Below, in pieces: positions 1 to 7,942 of a stretch of DNA of 40,401 nt. The stretch is from Oxalobacteraceae bacterium (GTDB taxonomy: Bacteria > Pseudomonadota > Gammaproteobacteria > Burkholderiales > Burkholderiaceae_D). The notes below the pieces were generated by a model that saw only the letters and a program-made list of their open reading frames with translations, had not been told where the DNA came from and did no database searches. Made by a program: the position numbers and the translations under genes. The stretch's first letter is position 1. Each line of letters starts with the position of its first letter. Where the stretch lies: contig JAIXQK010000140.1 of NCBI GenBank assembly GCA_027485795.1, positions 1 through 40,401 on the forward strand, written 5' to 3'.

Positions 1-388
<388 letters not shown>

Positions 389-533
389 ATTGACAGTTAT
401 AGACAAGTATTCAGCGTAAATGCCAAGTTGACTTGTGCATCACGCCCGCCAACATTTGTAATGCTTCTACTTCTTCCAGATTGGGTTGTTTGTGCCGCTC
501 ATCAAAAGGCGCACAGGCAACTTTACAAGTTAT

Positions 534-647
534 GCCTGATGACCATAGCAAGTTGGTACCACCCCTTCCCATCCCGAACAGGACCGTGAAACGACTTCGC
601 GCCGATGATAGTGCTGCAACCAGTGTGAAAGTAGGTTATCGTCAGGC
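534..647 (+). rRNA. rrf: 5S ribosomal RNA
   Basis: This is a complete 5S gene of about 114 nt. The terminal helix is visible as GCCTGATGA at the start and TCAGGC at the end. The conserved core CCCATCCCGAACAGGACCGT lies near 568-587. It sits directly after 23S and before a strong terminator, as expected for the last gene of an rrn operon. The ends are set by the terminal helix and may be off by a base or two. Confidence 0.96.
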
Positions 648-657
648 TACTATCCTG

Positions 658-695
658 AAAACCCCCGACCAAGATTTGGTAGGGGGTTTTTCTTT
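658..695 (+). terminator. rrn operon rho-independent terminator
   Basis: The arms AAAACCCCC and GGGGGTTTT pair perfectly around a loop of about 14 nt and run into a T-rich tract. It lies 10 nt after the 5S gene and ends the ribosomal RNA operon. The following 157 bases to the next gene show no gene; they include a GCGCTG/CAGCGC inverted repeat near 797-817 without a T tract. Confidence 0.93.
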
Positions 696-852
696 TCAGG
701 CGACGATAATCGATCCCCGTTTTGTCGGAGGCTTTCCGCAAAGTCAGGAAGCTTGCTAAGCATCACTAGCGTTGTTGCTTGCCCCTGGGACGTCATGCGC
801 TGAGTCATGCCCAGCGCCTTGCGAGTGAACGCCTCGCTAAGCGATGCTCAAG

Positions 853-2055
853 TCAACGAAGCGGAGCTTCATACAAAAAGCGTTTTGCCAGCTGCACCCA
901 GTAGCTTGCGCCAACGGGCAGCAAATCGTCGTTGAAGTCGTAGCTCGGATTGTGGAGGTTGCATGGACCTAAGCCGTGCCCATGGTCGCGATGAGTGCCG
1001 TCACCATTGCCGATAAAGACATAGCAGCCAGGCTTCTCTTGCAGCATGAAAGCAAAATCCTCGGAACCCATCGTCGGTTCGATATCCGACAGTGCCCCGT
1101 CTGCGCCAACCACATCTGCCATCACGCCCAATGCAAACTCAGCCTCTGGCCGATGATTAATCAGTGGCGGATAATTTCTGCTGAACGCAAACTCAACTGT
1201 GGCGCCAAAAGCAGCCGCTGTATGAGAAGCAACATCACGCATTCTCTGCTCGATCAAGTCAAGAACCGGTAGCGTGAATGTCCTTACTGTACCAATCATC
1301 GATGCTGAATCCGGCACGATATTGGTGGCACTGCCGGTATGAATCTGGGTGATCGATAGCACCGCAGAATCCAAGGGACTCACGTTGCGCGAAACAATGG
1401 TCTGCCAGCTCTGCGCAATCTGCACTGCAACCATCACCGGGTCAACCGCACGATGCGGCTGAGCCGCGTGCGACCCCTTTCCATGAATCGTCAATTCGAA
1501 CTCATTGGAAGAAGCCATCATTGGCCCAGGCACTACGCCCATGGTTCCGGCACGCATACCCGGCCAGTTGTGCATCCCAAACACGGCCTCCATCGGACAC
1601 TGCTCGAAAAGCCCATCGTCCATCATGGCCTTTGCACCGCCACGACCCTCTTCCGCCGGTTGGAAAATCACATACACCGTGCCATCAAAATCTCGGTGCT
1701 GCGACAGATAATGGGCAGCACCGAGAAGCATCGCTGTGTGGCCATCGTGACCACAGGCGTGCATTTTTCCGTCATGCTGTGATCGATGAGGAAACTGATT
1801 ATGTTCTTGCAGCGGCAGCGCATCCATATCCGCACGCAAGCCAACTGCTCGCGAACTACTTCCAGCGCGGATGACGCCAACAACGCCGGTGCCGCCAAGT
1901 CCGCGAATAACAGGTATTCCCCAGGCCTCTAGCTGCTGAGCGACCAGTTGTGAGGTCTGTGTCTCTTCGTACGCGAGCTCCGGATGAGCATGGATCGTGC
2001 GTCGGATCTGCTTCAGCTCGTCGTGAAACTGCAGGATAGGATCAATCAGCTTCAT
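853..2055 (-). CDS. M20 family (M20D) metallo-amidohydrolase
   Basis: A zinc-dependent amidohydrolase of the hippurate hydrolase / N-acyl-amino-acid amidohydrolase group. These cytoplasmic enzymes cleave N-acyl amino acids and related amides. Visible motifs are HAHPELAYEE (residues 22-31), the metal region GLRADMDALPL (72-82), HACGHDGHTAM (99-109) with the usual Cys-Gly-His, FQPAEEGRGG (131-140) with the catalytic glutamate pair, a GMHNWPG segment and GSEDFAFML near the C-terminus. The length of 400 residues is normal and no signal peptide is seen. It is divergent from the molybdopterin oxidoreductase gene. No good ribosome binding site precedes the ATG, but the start fits family alignments. 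The substrate cannot be told from sequence; hipO-like is only a family label. Confidence 0.93.
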   Translation of the reverse strand: MKLIDPILQFHDELKQIRRTIHAHPELAYEETQTSQLVAQQLEAWGIPVIRGLGGTGVVGVIRAGSSSRAVGLRADMDALPLQEHNQFPHRSQHDGKMHACGHDGHTAMLLGAAHYLSQHRDFDGTVYVIFQPAEEGRGGAKAMMDDGLFEQCPMEAVFGMHNWPGMRAGTMGVVPGPMMASSNEFELTIHGKGSHAAQPHRAVDPVMVAVQIAQSWQTIVSRNVSPLDSAVLSITQIHTGSATNIVPDSASMIGTVRTFTLPVLDLIEQRMRDVASHTAAAFGATVEFAFSRNYPPLINHRPEAEFALGVMADVVGADGALSDIEPTMGSEDFAFMLQEKPGCYVFIGNGDGTHRDHGHGLGPCNLHNPSYDFNDDLLPVGASYWVQLAKRFLYEAPLR

Positions 2056-2168
2056 GGCGTTTTATAAAAAAGTCGAGGGGTGATCTAGTACACAGAATGT
2101 GTAATATTAACCGCAGTGCTGAGACTGCACTGCTTGCCGAATCGACAATCTTATCTGTCCCAAAATTC

Positions 2169-4277
2169 ATGCAAACACGGACCATACGCGCGGCTTGTCC
2201 GCATGATTGCCCCGATACCTGCGCCATGCTGGTCACAGTCGACGGTGATAAGGCCGTTGCGATTCAGGGCGACCCAGATCATCCGAATACAGCCGGCGTG
2301 TTGTGCACCAAGGTCTCGCGCTACCTAGAGCGCACCTACCACCCAGACCGCCTGCTGCACCCGATGAAAAGAACAGGACCAAAGGGAAGCGGGCAGTTTG
2401 AGCGGATTAGCTGGGACGAGGCCCTGACGACTATCGCTGAGCGTCTAAGCACAGAGGCAGCGAAAGACCCGCGTGCGATCCTGCCCTACAGTTATGCAGG
2501 GACGATGGGGGTTGTACAAGGCGAATCGATGGACATGCGATTCTTCAATCGACTTGGGGCATCCAAGCTGGATCGAACCATTTGCTCATCCGCAGGAACC
2601 GTCGGATACCGTTACACCCTGGGCGCAAAAATTGGCACCGACACCGAGCAATTCGAAAACGCCAAGCTAATCATCATCTGGGGCGGCAATCCGATTGCTT
2701 CAAACTTACATTTTTGGATGCGGGCACAGGAGGCCAAGCGCCGCGGCGCGGTACTGATTGCAATCGACCCCTACCGATCGCTGACAGCAGAGAAATGCCA
2801 GCACCATATCGCCCCATTACCAGGTACCGATAGCGCACTCGCCCTCGGGATCATGCACGTGCTAATCCGCGACGATCTGCTGGATCACGATTACATCGAA
2901 CAATACACATTGGGTTTTGATCAGTTAAAACAACGGGTCGCTGAATGGGACGTGGAACGCGTTACAAAGATATGCGGGATCACCGTCGATCAGATTGAAA
3001 TGTTGGCTACCATGTACGGCACCACATCAAAACAAGGCGACCCGGTTGCAATTCGGCTCAATTATGGGGTTCAACGCAGTCACGGCGGTGGTATGGCCGT
3101 TCGAAATATCACATGCCTGCCGGCATTAATTGGCGCCTGGCGGCATCCAGCCGGTGGTGTGTTACTTTCTTCGGGCGATAGCTTTCCAAAGCAAACCCAG
3201 CGACTGGAACGCCCCGATTTGGCCCCGCCCGAGCATTCACTGCCCACGCGTACTATCAACATGAGCACGATCGGTGACGACTTGCTACGAGGGGCGTCAC
3301 CCGCGTTCGGTCCAAAGCTATCGACACTGATTATCTATAACGCCAACCCAGTCGCGGTGGCACCAGAATCTGCGAGGGTAGCGAAGGGATTTGCGCGCGA
3401 AGATCTGTTTACGGTGGTCCTAGAGCACTTCAAAACCGATACTGCAGACTATGCAGATATCCTGCTACCCGCAACAACTCAACTTGAACATGTCGATGTT
3501 CATTCGACGTATGGGCACTTATATATCGTCGCGAACAACGCCGCGATCAAGCCAATCGGCGAAGCCAAACCCAACAGTGAGATATTCCGGTTGTTGGCCG
3601 CAAAAATGGGATTCTCAGAGCAATGCTTTTCAGATAGCGACGACGATCTTGCTGCGCAGGCCTTTGACCCAGCCAGTACCACTGCACCCGGCTACGATTG
3701 GGAAAAGGTTAAACAAGCCGGCTGGGTGAAGTTGCAGATGCCGCCAGCGCCATTCGCTCATGGCGGTTTCCCAACCCCGTCTGGAAAATGCGAGTTCTAT
3801 TGCGAGCGCATGAAAGTCGATGGGCTCGATCCCTTGCCTACTTATATACCGCCGCACGAATCTTTGGCCTCTACGCCCAATTTAGCGCAACGATTTCCGC
3901 TGGCGATGATCTCACCGCCACAGCGAAATTTTTTGAATACCAGTTTCGTAAATGTTCAAAGCTTACGAGATACTGAAGGCGAACCTCATCTGCATATACA
4001 TCCTGACGATGCACGAATGCGTAGCATTGCCGATGGTGACATCGTGCGCGCCTTCAACCAGCGCGGTGAGATGCTGTTAAAGGCCCACATAACAGACGCA
4101 GCGCGCCTTGGCTTAGTAGTGGCGCCATCGATTTGGTGGAAGAAACTCGCCCCTGATCAGAAAAACGCCAATGAGCTGACCAGTCAGCGTTTAACCGACA
4201 TGGGTCGTGCACCGACTTTTTATGATGTGTTGGTTCAAGTCGAAAAACTCGATACCGCGCCGACTTCTAGACTATGA
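2169..4277 (+). CDS. Molybdopterin-containing oxidoreductase (formate dehydrogenase/DMSO reductase superfamily)
   Basis: A large molybdenum enzyme of about 702 residues. The N-terminus carries a 4Fe-4S cluster motif CPHDCPDTC (Cys10, Cys14, Cys18) with a fourth Cys46 in VLCTKV. Molybdopterin-binding domains follow (IIIWGGNPIASN, then IAIDPYRS, and LLPATTQLEHVDVH). The C-terminal guanine-dinucleotide binding domain includes HIHPDDARMRSIADGDIV. No twin-arginine signal is present, so it is probably cytoplasmic. The frame is open back to an ATG at 2097, but I chose 2169 because homologous proteins begin just before the Cys motif; neither ATG has a clear ribosome binding site. The stop overlaps the next start (ATGA), so it is co-translated with the aminopeptidase lipoprotein gene. 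Electron partner and substrate are unknown. Confidence 0.9.
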   Translation: MQTRTIRAACPHDCPDTCAMLVTVDGDKAVAIQGDPDHPNTAGVLCTKVSRYLERTYHPDRLLHPMKRTGPKGSGQFERISWDEALTTIAERLSTEAAKDPRAILPYSYAGTMGVVQGESMDMRFFNRLGASKLDRTICSSAGTVGYRYTLGAKIGTDTEQFENAKLIIIWGGNPIASNLHFWMRAQEAKRRGAVLIAIDPYRSLTAEKCQHHIAPLPGTDSALALGIMHVLIRDDLLDHDYIEQYTLGFDQLKQRVAEWDVERVTKICGITVDQIEMLATMYGTTSKQGDPVAIRLNYGVQRSHGGGMAVRNITCLPALIGAWRHPAGGVLLSSGDSFPKQTQRLERPDLAPPEHSLPTRTINMSTIGDDLLRGASPAFGPKLSTLIIYNANPVAVAPESARVAKGFAREDLFTVVLEHFKTDTADYADILLPATTQLEHVDVHSTYGHLYIVANNAAIKPIGEAKPNSEIFRLLAAKMGFSEQCFSDSDDDLAAQAFDPASTTAPGYDWEKVKQAGWVKLQMPPAPFAHGGFPTPSGKCEFYCERMKVDGLDPLPTYIPPHESLASTPNLAQRFPLAMISPPQRNFLNTSFVNVQSLRDTEGEPHLHIHPDDARMRSIADGDIVRAFNQRGEMLLKAHITDAARLGLVVAPSIWWKKLAPDQKNANELTSQRLTDMGRAPTFYDVLVQVEKLDTAPTSRL

Positions 4278-5410
4278 AGCAGTGGCTTGCAAGAATCCTG
4301 ACCGTAAGCACTGTCCTCGCTAGCACAGGCTGTGCTCAGCTGTCTTACTATGCGCAAGCGACGCAAGGTCAGCTGGGACTTATCGCGAGTGCAAAGCCGA
4401 TCGATCAGTGGCTAGCAGACCCCAACGTCAGCGACGATCTGAAACAGCGACTGGTTCGAACACAGCAAATACGCACATTCGCCGTACAAGAATTAGGGCT
4501 CCCGGATAACCGCAGCTATACCCGTTACGCTGAATTGAACCGACCGTACGTCTTGTGGAATGTGATCGCAACGCCAGAGCTGTCGATGAAGCCGGTACAG
4601 TGGTGCTTTCCGGTAGCCGGTTGCGTGGATTACCGAGGCTATTACCGTAAAGAAGATGCACAGCGTTTCGCACATGAGCTGCGTGGCCAAGGTTACGAGG
4701 TGCGTGTTTCGGGCGTGCCTGCGTACTCAACGCTGGGTTGGTTTAATGACCCCGTGTTGTCTACTTTTATTGCTTATCCCGAAGCCGAGGTGGCGCGCAT
4801 GTTGTTTCACGAACTGGCGCATCAGGTCGCCTATGCGCCAGACGACACCCCATTCAATGAGTCATTTGCTACGACTGTTGAGAGTATCGGTGTAGAGCAA
4901 TGGTTAGATAAGTACGGTGACCCGGAAGGCCGAGAACGCTACCGTGAATTCCGTCAGCGTAAACGCGACTTCATCGAGTTGCTTACCCAGCATCGACGGC
5001 GTCTCGAGACTATTTTTGCGAGCAAACTGAGCGACGATGAAAAGCGACACCAAAAAGCCGAGGTCATCGCGTCGATGCAGCAGACATATCGTCAAATGAA
5101 AGAAACGAAATGGCGTGGCTACTCCGGCTATGACACTTGGTTCAATGAGCCCATTACTAACGCCCACTTTGTTTTGATCGCAACCTATGAGGAGCTAGTA
5201 CCTGCATTTCAGGCATTGCACGCAAGGTCAGGCAGCCTGAAACAGTTCTATGCCGAGGTCAAATCCATGACAAAGCAGGACAAGGCGCGACGACGCGAAC
5301 AGTTGGCCTCATTGATATCCGTATCATCACCACCCCAAGTCATGGTGCCGGCGCCGAGCGCGCCAAATGCAGTACCGCATACCGCGGCGCCGACTGCTGC
5401 AGCGCAGTAA
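4274..5410 (+). CDS. Putative zinc aminopeptidase lipoprotein
   Basis: A 378-residue protein of the predicted-aminopeptidase family (COG4324 / PF10023 type). A hydrophobic N-terminal segment ends in STGC, with Cys20 as the likely lipidation site, so it is probably an envelope lipoprotein; the serine at position -3 makes the lipobox imperfect. The zinc site is HELAHQ (His179, Glu180, His183), followed by NESFATTVE, whose Glu196 is a plausible third ligand. The C-terminal tail is rich in Ala and Pro and looks disordered. The start codon overlaps the stop of the molybdopterin oxidoreductase by four bases, indicating a two-gene operon. Activity is inferred from the family; peptide substrates are unknown. 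Confidence 0.88.
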   Translation: MKQWLARILTVSTVLASTGCAQLSYYAQATQGQLGLIASAKPIDQWLADPNVSDDLKQRLVRTQQIRTFAVQELGLPDNRSYTRYAELNRPYVLWNVIATPELSMKPVQWCFPVAGCVDYRGYYRKEDAQRFAHELRGQGYEVRVSGVPAYSTLGWFNDPVLSTFIAYPEAEVARMLFHELAHQVAYAPDDTPFNESFATTVESIGVEQWLDKYGDPEGRERYREFRQRKRDFIELLTQHRRRLETIFASKLSDDEKRHQKAEVIASMQQTYRQMKETKWRGYSGYDTWFNEPITNAHFVLIATYEELVPAFQALHARSGSLKQFYAEVKSMTKQDKARRREQLASLISVSSPPQVMVPAPSAPNAVPHTAAPTAAAQ

Positions 5411-5538
5411 CCGTCGTTAGCCAAAATAGCTGAGGCCCACTAGGCATGGTTTTCTACCACAGGTGCCTGCTGTCAGATTGATACACAGATCAAGCACACA
5501 AGGCTGAGAGATTCGGCTACGATCCAACCAAAAATAAA

Positions 5539-5558
5539 GCCGACAAGCCAATGTCGGC
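5539..5558. promoter_or_regulatory. Perfect 7-bp inverted repeat upstream of fadD
   Basis: GCCGACA and TGTCGGC are separated by six bases. The repeat lies 54 nt upstream of the fadD start. No T tract follows, so it is a poor terminator. It could be an operator or an RNA hairpin in the fadD leader. The rest of the 5411-5612 gap shows nothing recognisable. Confidence 0.35.
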
Positions 5559-5612
5559 GATACCCCACAGCCAGTGCATAAAGACCTGGTCAATCAGAAA
5601 ACAGAGTGCCTT

Positions 5613-7289
5613 ATGGAGAAAATCTGGATCCGTTCCTACCCCCCGGGCGTACCAGCTGAAATCGACTACACCCGCTACCGTTCGCTAGTGCAGTTGATGG
5701 ATGAGGCCTTTGTACAATACGCCAGCCGTAAGGCCTATGCCTGTATGGGCAAGTTCATCACCTATGCTGAAGTAGATGCCTTGTCAAAGCAACTGGGCGC
5801 ATGGTTACAGTCTCAGGGTCTTGCACGCGGTGCCCGGGTTGCATTAATGATGCCGAATGTACTGCAATACCCGATCGCGCTGGCGGCTGTACTGCGCGCA
5901 GGCTATGTGGTCGTGAATGTCAATCCACTGTATACCCCCCGCGAATTGGAGTATCAGTTAAATGATTCTGGTGCAGAAGCCATCATCATCCTTGAAAATT
6001 TCGCGCATACCCTCGAGAAGGTTATCGCCAGAACGCATGTAAAAACCGTGGTGTTAGCCAGCATGGGCGAGATGCTGGGTGTTGCCAAAGGTCTGCTGGT
6101 GAACTTTGTTGTGCGCAACGTAAAAAGGATGGTGCCAGACTTCTCCTTGCCACATGCGGTCAGATTCCATACCGCTATTCGCGAGGGCGCATCACTACGT
6201 CTGCAGCCGGTATCACTTGGCCATGATGATATTGCTTTCTTGCAGTACACCGGTGGTACGACAGGTTTGTCGAAAGGCGCGATGCTCAGTCATCGAAATG
6301 TGATCGCTAACCTGCTGCAAAATGAAGCATGGTTACAGCCCGCGATGGACAAACCGCCGAAGGTCGACTCCCTAGTATTTGTCTGCGCATTGCCGCTCTA
6401 TCATATATTTGCCTTGACCGTATGCTGCCTGATGGGCACCCGTATCGGTGGCATGAATATATTGATACCCAACCCGCGCGAAATACCCGGCTTGGTCAAG
6501 GAACTCAGCAAGCATCGCTTCAACATGCTGCCAGCGGTGAATACGCTGTACAACGCGCTGCTGAATAATCCGGATTTTGCCAAATTGGATTTCTCCCATT
6601 TAAAGCTATGCAATGGGGGTGGCATGGCGGTTCAAAAATCGGTGAATGATCGCTGGCGTGCCGTCACCGGCAAGAGCATTATCGAAGGTTATGGCTTGTC
6701 AGAGACAGCGCCCGTCGCCACTGCAAATCCTGCGGATGCCGATGACTTCACCGGCACCATCGGGCTGCCGCTGCCATCGACAGATATTGCCATCCTTGAC
6801 GATGCGGGCAATGAATTACCGCTAGGACAAGCCGGGGAGATCGCGATTCGCGGACCGCAGGTCATGGAAGGCTACTGGGAAAAGCCGGAAGAGACGGCGC
6901 GCGTCATGACGCGTGAGGGCTATTTCCGCTCAGGCGATATTGGCATCATGGATGTTCGCGGCTACGTCAGCATTGTCGATCGCAAGAAAGATATGGTGCT
7001 GGTCAGCGGATTTAACGTATACCCAAATGAGGTTGAGGGAATCGTCGCCATGCATCCTGGCGTATTGGAATGCGCTGTTGTCGGCGTGCCTGATGAACAA
7101 ACCGGCGAAGCGGTAAAGCTATTTGTAGTGAAGCGAGATCCTTCGCTAACCGTAGACCAGATTATCGAATTTTGTAACGCGCAGTTAACCGCTTACAAAC
7201 GGCCCAAGCAAATTGAGTTTCGTAGTGAGTTGCCAAAGACGAACGTCGGTAAGATTTTGCGTCGCGAATTGCGAGATGCGATGTCATAA
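5613..7289 (+). CDS. fadD: Long-chain fatty acid-CoA ligase
   Basis: An ATP-dependent acyl-CoA synthetase that activates fatty acids through an acyl-adenylate, feeding beta-oxidation or phospholipid synthesis. The start at MEKIWIRSYPPG, which matches known FadD proteins, gives 558 residues. Motifs include the AMP-binding P-loop YTGGTTGLSKG (residues 212-222), GYGLSETAP, the YFRSGDIG adenylate motif, DRKKDMVLVSGFNVYP, and the catalytic lysine near the C-terminus in KTNVGKILRRELR. An upstream in-frame ATG at 5574 is less likely. A convergent acyl-CoA thioesterase gene lies downstream, so the two acyl-CoA-handling enzymes are neighbours. Confidence 0.95.
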   Translation: MEKIWIRSYPPGVPAEIDYTRYRSLVQLMDEAFVQYASRKAYACMGKFITYAEVDALSKQLGAWLQSQGLARGARVALMMPNVLQYPIALAAVLRAGYVVVNVNPLYTPRELEYQLNDSGAEAIIILENFAHTLEKVIARTHVKTVVLASMGEMLGVAKGLLVNFVVRNVKRMVPDFSLPHAVRFHTAIREGASLRLQPVSLGHDDIAFLQYTGGTTGLSKGAMLSHRNVIANLLQNEAWLQPAMDKPPKVDSLVFVCALPLYHIFALTVCCLMGTRIGGMNILIPNPREIPGLVKELSKHRFNMLPAVNTLYNALLNNPDFAKLDFSHLKLCNGGGMAVQKSVNDRWRAVTGKSIIEGYGLSETAPVATANPADADDFTGTIGLPLPSTDIAILDDAGNELPLGQAGEIAIRGPQVMEGYWEKPEETARVMTREGYFRSGDIGIMDVRGYVSIVDRKKDMVLVSGFNVYPNEVEGIVAMHPGVLECAVVGVPDEQTGEAVKLFVVKRDPSLTVDQIIEFCNAQLTAYKRPKQIEFRSELPKTNVGKILRRELRDAMS

Positions 7290-7322
7290 GGCTAGTATTC
7301 GACATCGACAAACTTTGAATTT

Positions 7323-7352
7323 GAGTCTGAGTCTGAGTCTGAGTTTGAGTTT
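7323..7352. repeat. Hexanucleotide microsatellite (GAGTCT/GAGTTT)
   Basis: Five tandem hexamers, three GAGTCT followed by two GAGTTT, lie just after fadD in the gap between two convergent genes. The flanks (TTTGAATTT before, TTTTAACTTTAG after) are low in complexity too. No terminator is apparent in this gap. Confidence 0.85.
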
Positions 7353-7431
7353 TAACTTTAGATTTGCGATGGCAGATGGATGCCCTGAACCCTTCGCTAC
7401 CTGGAGCAGTACTCAGGCGAGGAAGCGCGGC

Positions 7432-7845
7432 TCAGTCTCGCAACTTGTCCAACGCAGGTAGCGCGAGGGGTCGGCGATCGTCGCCGACTTTCACATAGGT
7501 TAGGGTTGCCTCAGTCACTTTGACAATCTCCGCTTGTAAGCGATTACGCTCAGCGTAGACTTCGACAGTCACAGTGACCGAGGTGGTGCCAGTCTTGATG
7601 ATCCTCGCGTAGAACGAGAGGAGATCTCCCACAAATACCGGCTGCTTGAATAGAAACGAATTAACCGCCACCGTGCCGACTCTGCCATTAGCCCGTCGAA
7701 CTGCAGGAATTGCGCCGGCGATATCGACTTGAGACATAATCCAGCCGCCAAACACATCGCCATGGATATTGGCATCGGCGGGCATCGGCATGACCCGCAG
7801 TGTGGGCATCCCGTCCGGCAATCGATTAGTTTCGGTATCCTGCAT
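7432..7845 (-). CDS. yciA: Acyl-CoA thioesterase, YciA type (hotdog fold)
   Basis: A 137-residue single-hotdog thioesterase that hydrolyses acyl-CoA to free acid and CoA. The segment ADANIHGDVFGGWIMSQVD carries the family's catalytic region, and VAVNSFLFKQPVFVGDLLSF forms the central strands. The start at 7845 was chosen because CAGGAG lies five bases before the ATG and the protein then begins MQDTETNRLPDG, as in homologues; a longer frame to 7911 has no such site. It is divergent from the ABC transporter gene and convergent with fadD. Confidence 0.9.
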   Translation of the reverse strand: MQDTETNRLPDGMPTLRVMPMPADANIHGDVFGGWIMSQVDIAGAIPAVRRANGRVGTVAVNSFLFKQPVFVGDLLSFYARIIKTGTTSVTVTVEVYAERNRLQAEIVKVTEATLTYVKVGDDRRPLALPALDKLRD

Positions 7846-7890
7846 AGTTACTCCTGAAGCGCCGCACGGGGCGCGATAAAATCTCACGCT

Positions 7891-7907
7891 TTGGTCGAGT
7901 AGACCAA
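7891..7907. promoter_or_regulatory. TTGGTC-N5-GACCAA dyad in the yciA / ABC transporter divergent promoter region
   Basis: A perfect 6-bp inverted repeat with a 5-bp spacer lies 46 bp upstream of the yciA start and 35 bp upstream of the ABC transporter start. Its size and placement fit a dimeric repressor site that could control both genes. No regulator gene is adjacent. Confidence 0.4.
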
Positions 7908-7942
7908 GCATAACCTAGCCGCCACCCCGTGGCCGACTCTGA

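Noticed and set aside
433-759. Open frames across the 23S-5S spacer, 5S gene and terminator
   Set aside because: They overlap a certain rRNA gene and its terminator on both strands.
5501-5530. GGCTGAGAGATTC, resembling the CUGAGA part of a TPP riboswitch
   Set aside because: The other conserved TPP elements (ACCC and the GAACCUGAUC part) are missing, and the downstream gene fadD is not a thiamine gene.
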